Source: Streptomyces sp. NBS 14/10 (lineage in GTDB: Bacteria; Actinomycetota; Actinomycetes; Streptomycetales; Streptomycetaceae). From it: a DNA stretch of 64,000 nt. The notes beneath the pieces were generated by a model that had not been told where the DNA came from, searched no databases, and worked only from the letters and a program-made list of their open reading frames with translations. Positions 42,157 through 51,639 of this stretch are shown here, in pieces; within the stretch, counting starts at the first letter, position 1, and each line of letters begins with the position of its first letter. A program made the translations under genes and the position numbers. The DNA is taken from assembly GCF_002224125.1 (NCBI RefSeq), contig NZ_NCSM01000007.1, positions 375,839 through 439,838 of the forward strand. The letters run 5' to 3'.

Positions 42157-42426
42157 ATGCGGTACCGGCTGACGTTCATCACCGGGCTGGCTGTCGGATA
42201 CGTACTCGGCACGCGGGCCGGCCGCGAGCGGTACGAGCAGCTGCGTACATGTGCGCAGCAGTTCGTACGGAATCCGGCGGTCAGGAACACCGCCGAGACA
42301 GCCGCGCTGGGCGGGCGGCAAGCGGCGGCCAAGGCTTTTGAGAAGACCAAGCCGCTGCGCGAGCGGATCGGGCAGCGGGAGAAGTCCACCGGCGCGGAGG
42401 ACGACTGGGGGACGAGCAACACCTAG
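42157..42426 (+). CDS. Small YtxH-like membrane-associated protein
   Basis: An 89-residue protein starting with a short hydrophobic segment (L-T-F-I-T-G-L-A-V-G-Y-V-L-G-T-R-A-G-R) and continuing as a charged amphipathic helix, as in YtxH-type proteins. The G-Y-V-L-G-T-R-A-G-R-E-R-Y motif is widespread in actinobacteria. Role unknown, perhaps envelope stress. It is followed 26 nt later by the FGGY kinase, so they may be cotranscribed. Confidence 0.85.
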   Translation: MRYRLTFITGLAVGYVLGTRAGRERYEQLRTCAQQFVRNPAVRNTAETAALGGRQAAAKAFEKTKPLRERIGQREKSTGAEDDWGTSNT

Positions 42427-42452
42427 CCCTCCGCGGTGGCATGATCTGGGCC

Positions 42453-43943
42453 ATGGGGATAGTCGCCGGGTTGGACAGTTCGTCCGAGAGCACACGGATC
42501 GTCGTCTGCGATACGGATACGGGAGCCGTGATCAGGCAGGGTTACGCCCCGCACCCCGCGGCCGACGCCGCGACTCCCCCGGGGGCCGCCCCCGCGTCGC
42601 CGTACGACGTGGACCCCCAGTCCTGGCTGCTGTCGCTCGGCGAGGCCGCCGGGGGCAAGCTGCTGGAGGGGGTCCAGGCCATCGGCGTATCGGCGCAGGG
42701 GCACGGGCTGCTCGCGCTGGACGCGGGCGGGGGGCTCGTACGGCCCGCCCTGGTGGGCAACGACAAGCGCGCCCAGTCCGCGGCCGCCGACCTCATCGAC
42801 TCGCTCGGCGGCCGCACGGCGTGGGCACAGGCGGTCGGCGCCGTGCCGAGCGCGACGCAGGCCGTCGCCAAACTGCGGTGGCTGGCCCGCACCGAGCCGG
42901 ACGCGGCGCGGCAGGTGACCGAGCTGATGCAGCCGCACGACTGGCTGGTGTGGCAGCTGCTGGGGCGGCCCGCGCGGCGCACCACCGACCGCGGCACGGC
43001 CTCCGGCACCGGCTACTGGTCCGCCGCGACCGGCTCCTGGCGCCCCGACCTCATCGAGCTGGCGCTCGGCCACCAGGTGCGGCTGCCCGAGGTCATCGGC
43101 CCCGCCGAGGCCGCGGGCCGCACCCCCGAGGGGCTGCTGATCTCCGCCGGGACCGGCGAGACCATGGCGGCGGCCTTCGGCCTCGGCGTCGGCATCGGCG
43201 ACGCGGTGATCTCGCTCGGCGCCTCGGGTTCCGTCTTCTCCGTCCACCACGAGGCGCTGGTCGACCCCTCCGGCACCATCACCTCGTACGCGGACGCCAC
43301 CGGCATGCATCTGCCCGTCGTCCATACGCTCAACGCCGTACGGGCGCTGCGCGGCACCGCGGAGCTGCTGAGCGTCGACCTGGAAGGGCTCTCCGCGCTC
43401 GCCCTCAAGTCCACGCCCGGCTCGTACGGGCTGGTCCTGCTGCCCTACCTCGAGGGCGAGCGCACCCCGCATCTGCCGCACACCGCCGGGACGCTGACGG
43501 GGCTGCGGCGCGAGAGCATGAAGCCCGAGCACCTGGCCCGCGCCGCCTTCGAGGGCATGCTGTGCGGGCTCGCGGACGCACTGGACGTGCTGCGCGGGCG
43601 CGGGGTCGCGGTGCGGCGGGTGTTCCTGCTGGGGCCCGCGGCGGACCTGCCCGCGGTGCGCGCCATCGCCCCCGCGCTGCTGGACGCCCAGATCGTGGTG
43701 CCCCAACCCGCGGACTACGCCGCGCTGGGCGCCGCCCGGCAGGCCGCCTGGGCCCTGGGCGCCGCGCACGGCACCCTCTCGCCGCACCAGCCGCCGCTGT
43801 GGCCGGCGGCCGCGAGCCAGGTCTTCGAGGCGGGCGAGGAGCTGGCGGTGGGGCAGGCGGTGCGGCAGCAGTACGTCGCCGTGCGCGAGCAGACCCACCC
43901 GGGGGCGTTCGAGGCCGGTCCGGGTGCGGGGCAGATGGGGTAA
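42453..43943 (+). CDS. FGGY-family carbohydrate kinase (xylulokinase-like)
   Basis: A 496-residue sugar kinase with the two-lobed FGGY fold: N-terminal G-L-D-S-S-S-E-S-T-R phosphate-1 loop, A-I-G-V-S-A-Q-G-H-G and Q-P-H-D-W-L in the substrate lobe, S-L-G-A-S-G-S-V ATP loop, and Y-L-E-G-E-R-T-P-H near the C-lobe. Closest in pattern to xylulokinases, which phosphorylate D-xylulose with ATP; the true substrate is uncertain. I chose the ATG at 42453 (M-G-I-V-A-G-L-D-S-S) over one four codons upstream because family members start there. Convergent with the sigma factor gene. Confidence 0.9.
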   Translation: MGIVAGLDSSSESTRIVVCDTDTGAVIRQGYAPHPAADAATPPGAAPASPYDVDPQSWLLSLGEAAGGKLLEGVQAIGVSAQGHGLLALDAGGGLVRPALVGNDKRAQSAAADLIDSLGGRTAWAQAVGAVPSATQAVAKLRWLARTEPDAARQVTELMQPHDWLVWQLLGRPARRTTDRGTASGTGYWSAATGSWRPDLIELALGHQVRLPEVIGPAEAAGRTPEGLLISAGTGETMAAAFGLGVGIGDAVISLGASGSVFSVHHEALVDPSGTITSYADATGMHLPVVHTLNAVRALRGTAELLSVDLEGLSALALKSTPGSYGLVLLPYLEGERTPHLPHTAGTLTGLRRESMKPEHLARAAFEGMLCGLADALDVLRGRGVAVRRVFLLGPAADLPAVRAIAPALLDAQIVVPQPADYAALGAARQAAWALGAAHGTLSPHQPPLWPAAASQVFEAGEELAVGQAVRQQYVAVREQTHPGAFEAGPGAGQMG

Positions 43944-43988
43944 GCCCTGGCAGCAGTTGGTTCAGGCGGCCGTCAGTCCAGATAGCCG

Positions 43989-45281
43989 TCAGTCCAGATA
44001 GCCGCGGAGCTGGTCCGCGAACGCGTGGTCCCGCAGCTTGTTGAGCGTCTTCGACTCGATCTGCCGGATCCGCTCCCGGGTGACCCCGAAGATCCGCCCT
44101 ATCTCCTCCAGCGTCCGGGGCCGCCCGTCGGCCAGCCCGTACCGCAGCTGCACCACCTTCCGCTCCCGCTCCCCGAGCGTGGAGAGCACGGCCTCCAGAT
44201 GCTCCCGCAGCAGCAGGAACGCCGCTGACTCGACCGGCGAGGCGGCATCCCCGTCCTCGATCAGATCGCCGAGCGCGACATCGTCCTCCTCGCCGACGGG
44301 CGCGTGCAGCGACACCGGCTCCTGGGCCAGGCGCAGCACCTCGCTCACCCGCTCCGGGGGGAGGTCGAGGTGGTGGGCGACCTCCTCGGACGTGGGCTCG
44401 TAGCCGCGCTCCTGGAGCATCCGGCGCTGCACCCGCACCACCCGGTTGATCAGCTCGACGACATGCACCGGAACCCGGATCGTACGGGCCTGGTCCGCGA
44501 GGGCGCGGGACATGGCCTGGCGGATCCACCAGGTCGCGTACGTCGAGAACTTGTACCCGCGGGCGTAGTCGAACTTCTCCACGGCTCGGATCAGCCCGAG
44601 GTTGCCCTCCTGCACCAGGTCGAGCATGGTCAGACCTCTGCCGACATAGCGCTTGGCCACGGAGACGACGAGGCGGAGGTTGGCCTCGATGAGGCGGCGC
44701 TTGGCCATCCGGCCCAGGACGACCAGCTGGTCGAGGTCGTGGGCGAGCTGGGTGTCGAGGTCGGGGGTGTTGCTCAGCTTCTCCTCGGCGAACAGGCCCG
44801 CCTCGACGCGGCGCGCGAGCTCCACTTCCTCGGCGGCGGACAGCAGCGGGATGCGGCCGATCTCGCGGAGGTACTGGCGGAATAGGTCGGAAGAGGGGCC
44901 GCTTGAGGTCTCGGCGCGTACGGCCGGCTCCGGGGCCTCCTCGGGGGTCTCCTCGGGGGCCTCCTCTGGGGTGTCGGCGGTCTCGGCGGCCTCGGCCGTC
45001 TCGGGGAGCTCTGAGGGTCCGGCGGCTTCCGGCGGCTCCGCTTCCGGTCCGGCGGTTACGGCCGTCAGTGCCTCCACCGCCTCCAGCGCGGCCGGTGCCG
45101 AGGCCGCGGTCGGTCTGGAGTCGGCGTGTGGGTGGGGGGACTGCGGCGGCGTCGCCGTGGGGGCCGCGTCGGTCAGGGTCTGGGTCTGCACGGGGGCGAC
45201 CTCCAGGGTGATCGCTGCTGAGGCGGCAGAACGATCGGGTACGGCTGCGGCGGCCACGCCACCGTCCGTCCCGTACATCAT
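43989..45281 (-). CDS. hrdA: Primary-type RNA polymerase sigma factor (HrdA-like)
   Basis: A 430-residue group 1/2 sigma-70 factor. Residues 1-145 are an Ala/Glu/Pro-rich low-complexity extension. Region 1.2 starts at [12 protein letters not shown]; region 2 holds [13 protein letters not shown] and [18 protein letters not shown]; region 4 ends with the helix-turn-helix [16 protein letters not shown]. Naming as HrdA rests on its place next to dnaG, as I recall for S. coelicolor (SCO2465), and not on alignment. Start set at the first of two adjacent ATGs; no good RBS is seen, and the 5' end is less sure. Confidence 0.9.
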   Translation of the reverse strand: MMYGTDGGVAAAAVPDRSAASAAITLEVAPVQTQTLTDAAPTATPPQSPHPHADSRPTAASAPAALEAVEALTAVTAGPEAEPPEAAGPSELPETAEAAETADTPEEAPEETPEEAPEPAVRAETSSGPSSDLFRQYLREIGRIPLLSAAEEVELARRVEAGLFAEEKLSNTPDLDTQLAHDLDQLVVLGRMAKRRLIEANLRLVVSVAKRYVGRGLTMLDLVQEGNLGLIRAVEKFDYARGYKFSTYATWWIRQAMSRALADQARTIRVPVHVVELINRVVRVQRRMLQERGYEPTSEEVAHHLDLPPERVSEVLRLAQEPVSLHAPVGEEDDVALGDLIEDGDAASPVESAAFLLLREHLEAVLSTLGERERKVVQLRYGLADGRPRTLEEIGRIFGVTRERIRQIESKTLNKLRDHAFADQLRGYLD

Positions 45282-45465
45282 GAGCGGATCTGCGGGGGAA
45301 TCCGGCCCTTCCTGGCCAACACCGCCGCGCTCCGATGACTCAGGCACCGCAACCCAGTGTGGAGTACGACACAGGCCCGCCACGAGGGGCGTGCGAGCAC
45401 TTTTTGCGCTGCTGGCCGTGACCGGGCGGTCACAGCGCCGGGCCACGGCCCCCCGCGGAGGCCGC

Positions 45466-47475
45466 TTACAGGGCCGCGGCGCCCTTCTCGCGGAGGGACT
45501 GCCCGTACTGCTGCAGCACCCACAGCTCGTTCTGCACGGCGGCGAGGTGGTCGGCGTCCGCGCTGGCGCTGAGGCGCTGGAGGGCGCCCTGGACCTCGCG
45601 GATCCGCTGGTTCACCGCGGCCAGCCGGACGGTCACCAACTGGACGCCCGCGTACACCTCGTCGGGGTCGCGGCGGGTGTTCAGGGCCTCGACCGCGAGC
45701 TCGGTGACCATCGCGCGCACCGTGTCGTCGGGGGCGGCGTCGCGGACCCGCATCAGATAGTCGCCGTCGGCGGCGCCCGCCCCGCCCGCGTCCTCGATGG
45801 TGCGGCGCACGGCGGCGTACGGCGGGGCGGTGAACTCGTCGATCCCGTACGCGTCGAAGGCCGGGGAGACCAGCTCCGGGCGCTGGAGGGCGAGCTTCAG
45901 CAGCTCGCGCTCGACGCGGTGGGCGGGGCTGCGGAGGTTCAGCGCGGGGCCGCGCGGGGGCTGCGGGCCGCCGTCGGGGCCGCCCCCCGGCCCCGCGGCG
46001 CGCCCGGCACCGGGGCCGGAGCCGGGGCCTCCGCCTTGGCCGGGGCCGCCATAGCCTCCGCCGGGCCCGCCCGGACCACCTGGGCCGCCCGGGCCGCCGC
46101 CGCGGCGGCCGCCCTGCTGTGGCCCGCCGCCGCGCTGGCCGCGCTCGCGGGCCCACTGGGCGAGCTGTGAGACCCGGCGGACGACGAACTGGGTGTCGAG
46201 GATGCCGAGCAGCCCCGCGAGATGCACCGCGGACTCGTGCTGGATCGATCTGTTCTTGATCCCGGCGACGACCGGCGCGGCCTCCTCGAGCGCCGCGGCC
46301 CGCCCCACCGCCGTATCCAGGTTGTGCCGGGCGACGATCTGCCGGATCGCGAACTCGAAGAGCTGCGTACGGCTGTCCACCAGCTCCTTGACGGCGACGT
46401 CGCCCTCGGCGAGACGCAGTTCGCACGGGTCCATCCCGCCGGGTGTGATCGCGATATACGTCTCGGCGGCGAACTTCTGGTCGTCCTCGAAGGCCCGCAG
46501 CGCCGCCTTCTGGCCCGCCGCGTCGCCGTCGAAGGTGAAGACCACCTCGGCGCTCGAGTTGTCCATCAGCAGCCGCCGGAGAATCTTGATGTGGTCGCCG
46601 CCGAAGGCCGTACCGCAGGTGGCGATGGCGGTGGTCACCCCGGCGAGATGGCAGGCCATGACGTCCGTATAGCCCTCGACGACGACGGCCCGGCTGGTCT
46701 TGGCGATCTCCTTCTTGGCGAGGTCGATGCCGTACAGCACATGGGACTTCTTGTAGAGCGGCGTCTCGGGCGTGTTCAGATACTTCGGGCCGTTGTCGTC
46801 GTCGCGCAGCTTGCGCGCGCCGAAGCCGACGACCTCGCCGGTGATATCGCGGATGGGCCACATCAGACGGCCGCGGAAGCGGTCGATGGGGTTACGGCGG
46901 CTCTCCTGGGCGAGGCCGGAGAGGATCAGCTCCTTGTCGGTGAAGCCGCGGCCGCGGAGGAATCGGACGAGGTGGTCCCAGCCGGCCGGGCTGTAGCCGA
47001 CGCCGAAATGCTGGGCGGCGGCCTGGTCGAAGCCGCGCTCGGCGAGGAATTTGCGGCCGATCTCCGCCTCGGGGCTGTCCAGCTGCTCCACATAGAACTG
47101 GGCGGCCGCCTTATGGGCCTCCACCAGGCGGGTGCGCTCGCCCTGCTGCCGGCCGGGGGTCGCGCTGCCCTGCTCGTAGCGCAGCGTGATACCGGCCTGG
47201 GAGGCCAGCCGCTCGATGGTCTCGGCGAAGGAGAGGTGGTCGATCTTCATGATGAAGTCGACCGTGTCGCCGCCCTCCTGGCAGCCGAAGCAGTAGAAAA
47301 GCCCCTTGCTGGGGCTGACCTGGAAGGACGGGGACTTCTCGTCATGGAAGGGGCACAGGCCCTTGAGATTGCCGCCGCCGGCGTTACGCAGCTGGAGGTA
47401 CTCGGACACAACGGCGTCAATCGGGACCGCGTCCCGCACCGCCTTCACGTCGTCATCGTTGATCCTGCCTGCCAC
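45466..47475 (-). CDS. dnaG: DNA primase DnaG
   Basis: A 669-residue primase that makes RNA primers at the replication fork. The N-terminal CHC2 zinc domain has Cys41, His44, Cys62 and Cys65; the catalytic TOPRIM domain shows V-V-V-E-G-Y-T-D-V and [10 protein letters not shown]; a Gly-rich linker (about 445-500) leads to the C-terminal DnaB-binding helical domain. Starts with GTG at 47475 ([13 protein letters not shown]). Length is usual for streptomycete primases. Upstream on the same strand a hairpin terminator separates it from the FAD oxidoreductase; its start is only 15 nt from that hairpin. Confidence 0.98.
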   Translation of the reverse strand: MAGRINDDDVKAVRDAVPIDAVVSEYLQLRNAGGGNLKGLCPFHDEKSPSFQVSPSKGLFYCFGCQEGGDTVDFIMKIDHLSFAETIERLASQAGITLRYEQGSATPGRQQGERTRLVEAHKAAAQFYVEQLDSPEAEIGRKFLAERGFDQAAAQHFGVGYSPAGWDHLVRFLRGRGFTDKELILSGLAQESRRNPIDRFRGRLMWPIRDITGEVVGFGARKLRDDDNGPKYLNTPETPLYKKSHVLYGIDLAKKEIAKTSRAVVVEGYTDVMACHLAGVTTAIATCGTAFGGDHIKILRRLLMDNSSAEVVFTFDGDAAGQKAALRAFEDDQKFAAETYIAITPGGMDPCELRLAEGDVAVKELVDSRTQLFEFAIRQIVARHNLDTAVGRAAALEEAAPVVAGIKNRSIQHESAVHLAGLLGILDTQFVVRRVSQLAQWARERGQRGGGPQQGGRRGGGPGGPGGPGGPGGGYGGPGQGGGPGSGPGAGRAAGPGGGPDGGPQPPRGPALNLRSPAHRVERELLKLALQRPELVSPAFDAYGIDEFTAPPYAAVRRTIEDAGGAGAADGDYLMRVRDAAPDDTVRAMVTELAVEALNTRRDPDEVYAGVQLVTVRLAAVNQRIREVQGALQRLSASADADHLAAVQNELWVLQQYGQSLREKGAAAL

Positions 47476-47489
47476 GCGTGAATTCTACG

Positions 47490-47518
47490 GCCGGGCTCCG
47501 ACATCGCCGGAGCCCGGC
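47490..47518 (-). terminator. Hairpin terminator of the FAD oxidoreductase gene
   Basis: A perfect 11-bp stem (GCCGGGCTCCG 47490-47500 with 47508-47518) and 7-nt loop between the oxidoreductase stop (47565) and the dnaG start (47475). If not fully efficient it would lie in the dnaG leader. Confidence 0.65.
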
Positions 47519-47564
47519 TAGGCGCGCGCAACCGGTGTACGGGGTTCCGCCTACGGGGTTCCGT

Positions 47565-48845
47565 CTACGGGAGCAGGGACGTCAGCGGGACGGACGGGTT
47601 CGCCAGGTCGTCGGGGTCGAGGCGGACGCCGCCGCGGATGAGGCGCTGGATGGGCTCGACGACATCCCACACGTTCACATTCATCCCCGCCAGCAGGCGG
47701 CCCTCGCTCAGCCAGAAGGCGATGAACTGCCGCTTGCCGACGTCGCCGCGGCACACCACCTGGTCGTACGAGCCGGGCGGCGCGTAGCCGGAGTACTCCA
47801 GGCCGACGTCGTACTGGTCGGAGAAGAAATACGGCACGCGGTCGTACGCCACGTCCTGCCCGAGCATGGCGCGGGCCGCGGCCGGTCCGCCGTTCAGCGC
47901 GTTGGCCCAGTGCTCGACGCGCACCCGGCCCCCCGGCGGCTCCACGCCGCCCGGGAAGGCGAGCGGGGCCGCGGCCACATCGCCCGCCGCGAAGATGTCC
48001 TGGTCGCTGGTGCGCAGCGAGGCGTCCACCACGATCCCGCCGCCCGCCACGCGGTCCACCACCTCCAGACCGGACGCCTCGGCGAGCGCGGTGCGCGGGG
48101 CGGCGCCGATCGCGGCCAGCACGTCGTGGGCGGGGTGCTCCTCCCCGTCGTCGGTGCAGGCCGCCAGCACCACACCGTCCTGCCCGGTGATCTCGGTGAG
48201 CCGGGCGCCGAAGTGGAAACGGACGCCGTGCTCCCGGTGCAGATCGGCGAAGAGGGTGCCGAGCTCGGGACCGACGACGCGATGGAGCGGGGTGGGCTCG
48301 GGCTCGACGATCGTCACCTCGGCGCCGTACCCGCGCGCGGCCGCCGCCACCTCCAGGCCGATCCAGCCCGCCCCCGCGATGACCAGCTGACCGTTGTCCC
48401 GGCCGAGCGCGGCCAGGACCGACCGCAGCCGCTCGGCGTGGGCGAGACGGCGCAGATGGTGCACGCCGACGAGGCCGGTACCGGGGATGTCGAGCCGACG
48501 CGGCTCGGCGCCGGTCGCCAGCAGCAGCCGGTCGTAGTGGATACGGGTCCGATCGCCGAGGACAACGGCCTTGGCGGCGCGATCCAGCTGCACGGCGGTC
48601 TGGCCGAGGTGCAACTCGATATCGGCCTGGGCATACCAGGCGGGCTCATGCACGAAGACGCTGTCGCGCTCCTGGCTGCCGGTGAGGAAGCCCTTGGACA
48701 GGGGCGGTCGCTCATAGGGGTGGTCGCGCTCGTCACAGATCAGGATCACCCGGCCGGTGAATCCCTCGGCCCGGAGGGTTTCCGCGGCTTTTGCCCCGGC
48801 CAGACCCCCTCCGACGATGACGAACGTCTGGTGTGCGTCGACCAC
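47565..48845 (-). CDS. FAD/NAD(P)-dependent ferredoxin reductase-type oxidoreductase
   Basis: A 426-residue flavoprotein. FAD site V-I-V-G-G-G-L-A-G-A-K-A-A-E near the N-terminus; second Rossmann fold I-A-G-A-G-W-I-G-L-E-V-A for NAD(P); D-I-F-A-A-G-D-V-A closing FAD motif; C-terminal reductase domain with E-H-W-A-N-A. This is the pattern of rubredoxin/putidaredoxin reductases that feed P450s or dioxygenases. GTG start with a strong GAGGAGGAGA upstream. No ferredoxin or P450 gene is near, so its partner lies elsewhere. It ends in a clear hairpin terminator. Confidence 0.93.
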   Translation of the reverse strand: MVDAHQTFVIVGGGLAGAKAAETLRAEGFTGRVILICDERDHPYERPPLSKGFLTGSQERDSVFVHEPAWYAQADIELHLGQTAVQLDRAAKAVVLGDRTRIHYDRLLLATGAEPRRLDIPGTGLVGVHHLRRLAHAERLRSVLAALGRDNGQLVIAGAGWIGLEVAAAARGYGAEVTIVEPEPTPLHRVVGPELGTLFADLHREHGVRFHFGARLTEITGQDGVVLAACTDDGEEHPAHDVLAAIGAAPRTALAEASGLEVVDRVAGGGIVVDASLRTSDQDIFAAGDVAAAPLAFPGGVEPPGGRVRVEHWANALNGGPAAARAMLGQDVAYDRVPYFFSDQYDVGLEYSGYAPPGSYDQVVCRGDVGKRQFIAFWLSEGRLLAGMNVNVWDVVEPIQRLIRGGVRLDPDDLANPSVPLTSLLP

Positions 48846-49144
48846 TTCTCTCCTCCTCGCTGCCGCGCGATTCCCATGCGCGGCTACGCCGTGTCAAGGC
48901 CGGTCGTATGAGCCCCGGTCATGTGAGCCGATGTTCGAGCCTCCCGCACCACGCGTGCGGCGGGAAGGGGCAGTACGCCGTACGGGCCAGCGGGCGGTAC
49001 GGGGTGGGGCGCTGCGGCCCCGCGCCCGCGCGCGGGCGGGGCCCGCGGCCCGGCGCGCGGGCGGGCGGGCCGCGGGGGGCTGGTGGGCGTGAGCGGGGCG
49101 TCGCGTCCATGCCTGGCGGCCATGGCTTGGGCGCGGCTCCACGC
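48846..49144. other. Intergenic GC-rich stretch
   Basis: About 300 nt between the FAD oxidoreductase and the dGTPase genes. It contains the promoter side of the oxidoreductase and a run of CGCG-rich sequence (49016-49080) with several self-complementary pieces, perhaps a terminator for dgt. No gene supported. Confidence 0.5.
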
Positions 49145-50596
49145 TCATGGACGCCGGGCCGGGCCACGGGTGGTCAGGCGGGCGTGCAGGGAGCGGGCGG
49201 AGGTGTCGGTGAGGGCGGCGATCTGGTCGACGATGGCGCGGAGGCGCGCCGTGTCGTCTCCGGCGGCGTCCGCTTCGTCGTACAGGGCGCGGAACTGGGG
49301 GTCCAGGCCGACCGGGGCGCGGGCGATGAGGGCTTCGCCCAGTTCGGCGATGATGACTCGTTGGTCGGCACGGACCGCTTCCTGGTCGGCGCGCTGCATC
49401 ACATAGCGGTCGGCGACCGCCTTCAGGACCGCGCATTCCAGGCGCGCCTCGCGCTGCACCACGAGCTCGGCGCCGTAGCGGGTGAACCGGCCGGTGCCGT
49501 ACGCGGCGCGGGTGGCGCCCTCGGCGGCGAGGCAGAAGCGGCCGATGAGCTGGCTGGTGGCGTCCTTGAGCCGGGCCTGGGCGACGGAGGAGCCGTCGTA
49601 GCCGTGGGGCCACCACTCCTGGTCGAGCAGCCGGTCCAGGGCCTCGGCCAGTTCGTCGGGCTCGGCGCCCGGGGCGTAGCGGGCGGCGGCGACCGCGAAC
49701 ACCTCGCGGCGCTCGGGGTCGGCGAGCAGCAGGCCGGGGTCGAGGTGGCCGGCGTGCAGGCCGTCCTCCACGTCGTGGACCGAGTACGCCACATCGTCGG
49801 ACCAGTCCATGACCTGGGCCTCGAAGCAGGTGCGGTGCTCGGGCGCGCCCTGCCGGAACCAGGCGAAGACCGGGATGTCGTCCTCGTACACCCCGAACTT
49901 GCGCGAGCCGGGGTCGCTGGGGTGCCCGCCGCGCGGCCAGGGGTATTTGGTGGCGGCGTCGAGCGCGGCGCGGGTGAGGTTGAGCCCCACGCTCACCGCG
50001 GCGCCGGTGTCCGGGTCGGCGACGAACCGCTTGGGCTCCAGCCGGGCGAGCAGCCGCAGCGACTGGGCGTTCCCCTCGAAGCCGCCGCAGGCCTCGGCGA
50101 CCTCGTTGAGCGCCTGCTCGCCGTTGTGCCCGAAGGGCGGATGGCCCAGGTCGTGCGCCAGGCAGGCCATCTCCACCAGGTCCGGGTCGCAGCCGAGGGC
50201 GGCGCCGAGCTCCCGCCCCACCTGGGCGCACTCCAGGGAGTGGGTCAGCCGGGTGCGCGGGGTGGCGTCCCAGGCGGGGGCGGCGGCGCCGGGGCCCGGA
50301 TCGGCGGCGGGGGCCGCGGGGACGGCGGGTACGACCTGGGTCTTGCCCGCCAGCCTGCGCAGCGCGGCCGAGTGCAGCACCCGCGCCCGGTCCCGCTGGA
50401 AGGCCGTACGTCCCGGGCGCTTGTCGGGCTCTGCCGCCCAGCGCTCGAGGTCCGCCGCCTCGTAGCCCGGGCTCGCCCAGGCTGAGGCCGCGGACTCGGT
50501 CGGTTGGAGGGTTGGGTGGGCAGTGGGCTGGGCTTGTTCTGCGGACTCAGCTGATGGTTCGGGTGGTTCGGGTGCCGTGGGTCCAGTGCGGCTCAT
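49145..50596 (-). CDS. dgt: Deoxyguanosinetriphosphate triphosphohydrolase
   Basis: A 483-residue HD-superfamily dNTPase that cuts dGTP to deoxyguanosine and tripolyphosphate. After a Pro/Glu/Ala-rich leader of about 40 residues, the core shows [24 protein letters not shown], the [13 protein letters not shown] motif and later [12 protein letters not shown]. The start overlaps the stop of the sirohydrochlorin chelatase gene (ATGA-type, 50593-50596), so the two are coupled. An Ala/Pro insert is seen near residue 90-105. Confidence 0.95.
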   Translation of the reverse strand: MSRTGPTAPEPPEPSAESAEQAQPTAHPTLQPTESAASAWASPGYEAADLERWAAEPDKRPGRTAFQRDRARVLHSAALRRLAGKTQVVPAVPAAPAADPGPGAAAPAWDATPRTRLTHSLECAQVGRELGAALGCDPDLVEMACLAHDLGHPPFGHNGEQALNEVAEACGGFEGNAQSLRLLARLEPKRFVADPDTGAAVSVGLNLTRAALDAATKYPWPRGGHPSDPGSRKFGVYEDDIPVFAWFRQGAPEHRTCFEAQVMDWSDDVAYSVHDVEDGLHAGHLDPGLLLADPERREVFAVAAARYAPGAEPDELAEALDRLLDQEWWPHGYDGSSVAQARLKDATSQLIGRFCLAAEGATRAAYGTGRFTRYGAELVVQREARLECAVLKAVADRYVMQRADQEAVRADQRVIIAELGEALIARAPVGLDPQFRALYDEADAAGDDTARLRAIVDQIAALTDTSARSLHARLTTRGPARRP

Positions 50597-51480
50597 ACAC
50601 CGACGGTAACCGCCGGGTGTGACATGGGTGCAGAGGCGAGCGCCTGTTCATAGCGGTGGACCACGAGCCGCGCCACGGCCGGATGGTCGCCCAGCGGCCC
50701 GGAGGCGATACCGGGCGCCGCGTCCGCGCACTGGGTCGCGAAGCGTCCCGGCGCGGCGAAGTACGAGGCCACCGCGATCCGCCGGCCGCGCCCCATGTCG
50801 GTCAGGGCGCGTACCGCCTCGGCCACCGTGGGCGCGGCGGCGGAGGCGTAGCCGGGCAGTACGGGCACGCCGCCGAGCCGGGCGCTGAGCAGGGCCGCCG
50901 TACGGGCCGTGTCGGCGGCCGAGTCCCGGTCGCGCGAGCCTGCCGCCGCCAGGACGACACCCGCCCCGGACAGCCCGCCGGACGGCCCGCCCGACGACCC
51001 GCCGGACGGCCACCCGGCCTCGGTGAGGCGCGTATGCAGGGCCTCGGCGAGCAGCGGGTGCGGGCCGAGCGGGGCGGCCATACGGACGGACAGGTGGGGC
51101 GCGGCGGCGACGGCGTCCGGCAGGTCACGTTTGATGTGATAGCCGCGGCCGAGGAGGAGCGGTACGAGGACGGCCTCGCCGCGCAGCTCGGCGAGCGTGT
51201 CGGCGAGCAGCGGTTCGTTCAGCTCGACGTGGCCGAGGCGTACGGGCAGGTCGGGGCGGAGCGCGCGGACGCGGTCCACGAGCGCGGTGACCGTGCGCAG
51301 CGCCTCCGGGTCACGGCTGCCGTGCGCCACGGCGACGAGGGTGGGCGGGCGGCGCCTGCCACCGAGGGTCAGCCCGCCGAGCTGCGAGCCGAGCTGTGCG
51401 GTGATCCGGGTCATGAGCTGGGCCGTACTGTCGAGGGGGCCGGAAGGGGCTGCGGGACCGGGGCGAGACGACGCCTTCAT
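50593..51480 (-). CDS. Sirohydrochlorin chelatase (CbiX/SirB-like)
   Basis: A 295-residue protein with two CbiX-type halves: [10 protein letters not shown] with the metal-binding His in the first, [11 protein letters not shown] in the second, and L-L-G-R-G-Y-H-I-K between. It inserts Fe (for siroheme) or Co into sirohydrochlorin. Since it is divergent from an assimilatory nitrate reductase gene and siroheme is the cofactor of nitrite reductase, iron insertion is likely. A Gly/Ser linker ([10 protein letters not shown]) separates the halves. ATG at 51480 with GAGG 8 nt upstream. An ATG 66 nt downstream is an alternative. Confidence 0.9.
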   Translation of the reverse strand: MKASSRPGPAAPSGPLDSTAQLMTRITAQLGSQLGGLTLGGRRRPPTLVAVAHGSRDPEALRTVTALVDRVRALRPDLPVRLGHVELNEPLLADTLAELRGEAVLVPLLLGRGYHIKRDLPDAVAAAPHLSVRMAAPLGPHPLLAEALHTRLTEAGWPSGGSSGGPSGGLSGAGVVLAAAGSRDRDSAADTARTAALLSARLGGVPVLPGYASAAAPTVAEAVRALTDMGRGRRIAVASYFAAPGRFATQCADAAPGIASGPLGDHPAVARLVVHRYEQALASAPMSHPAVTVGV

Positions 51481-51639
51481 GACGAGAGCCTCGCAGCGGG
51501 ACATTGCGCCCCCGTTGCGTGGCCGTCACAGGTGATTGCCACGAGTTCACCGGTCGCCCCCGCCCGCGCTGAGGTCCGGTTGCCCGATGCGTAACGCGAG
51601 CGGGCGCGGTACGTAACACGGCCGTAGCACGCTGACCAC

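Noticed and set aside
44903..45240. Ala/Glu/Pro-rich N-terminus of the sigma factor as a separate gene
   Set aside because: It is in frame with region 1.2 and has no internal stop or independent start; such extensions are normal in streptomycete Hrd sigma factors.
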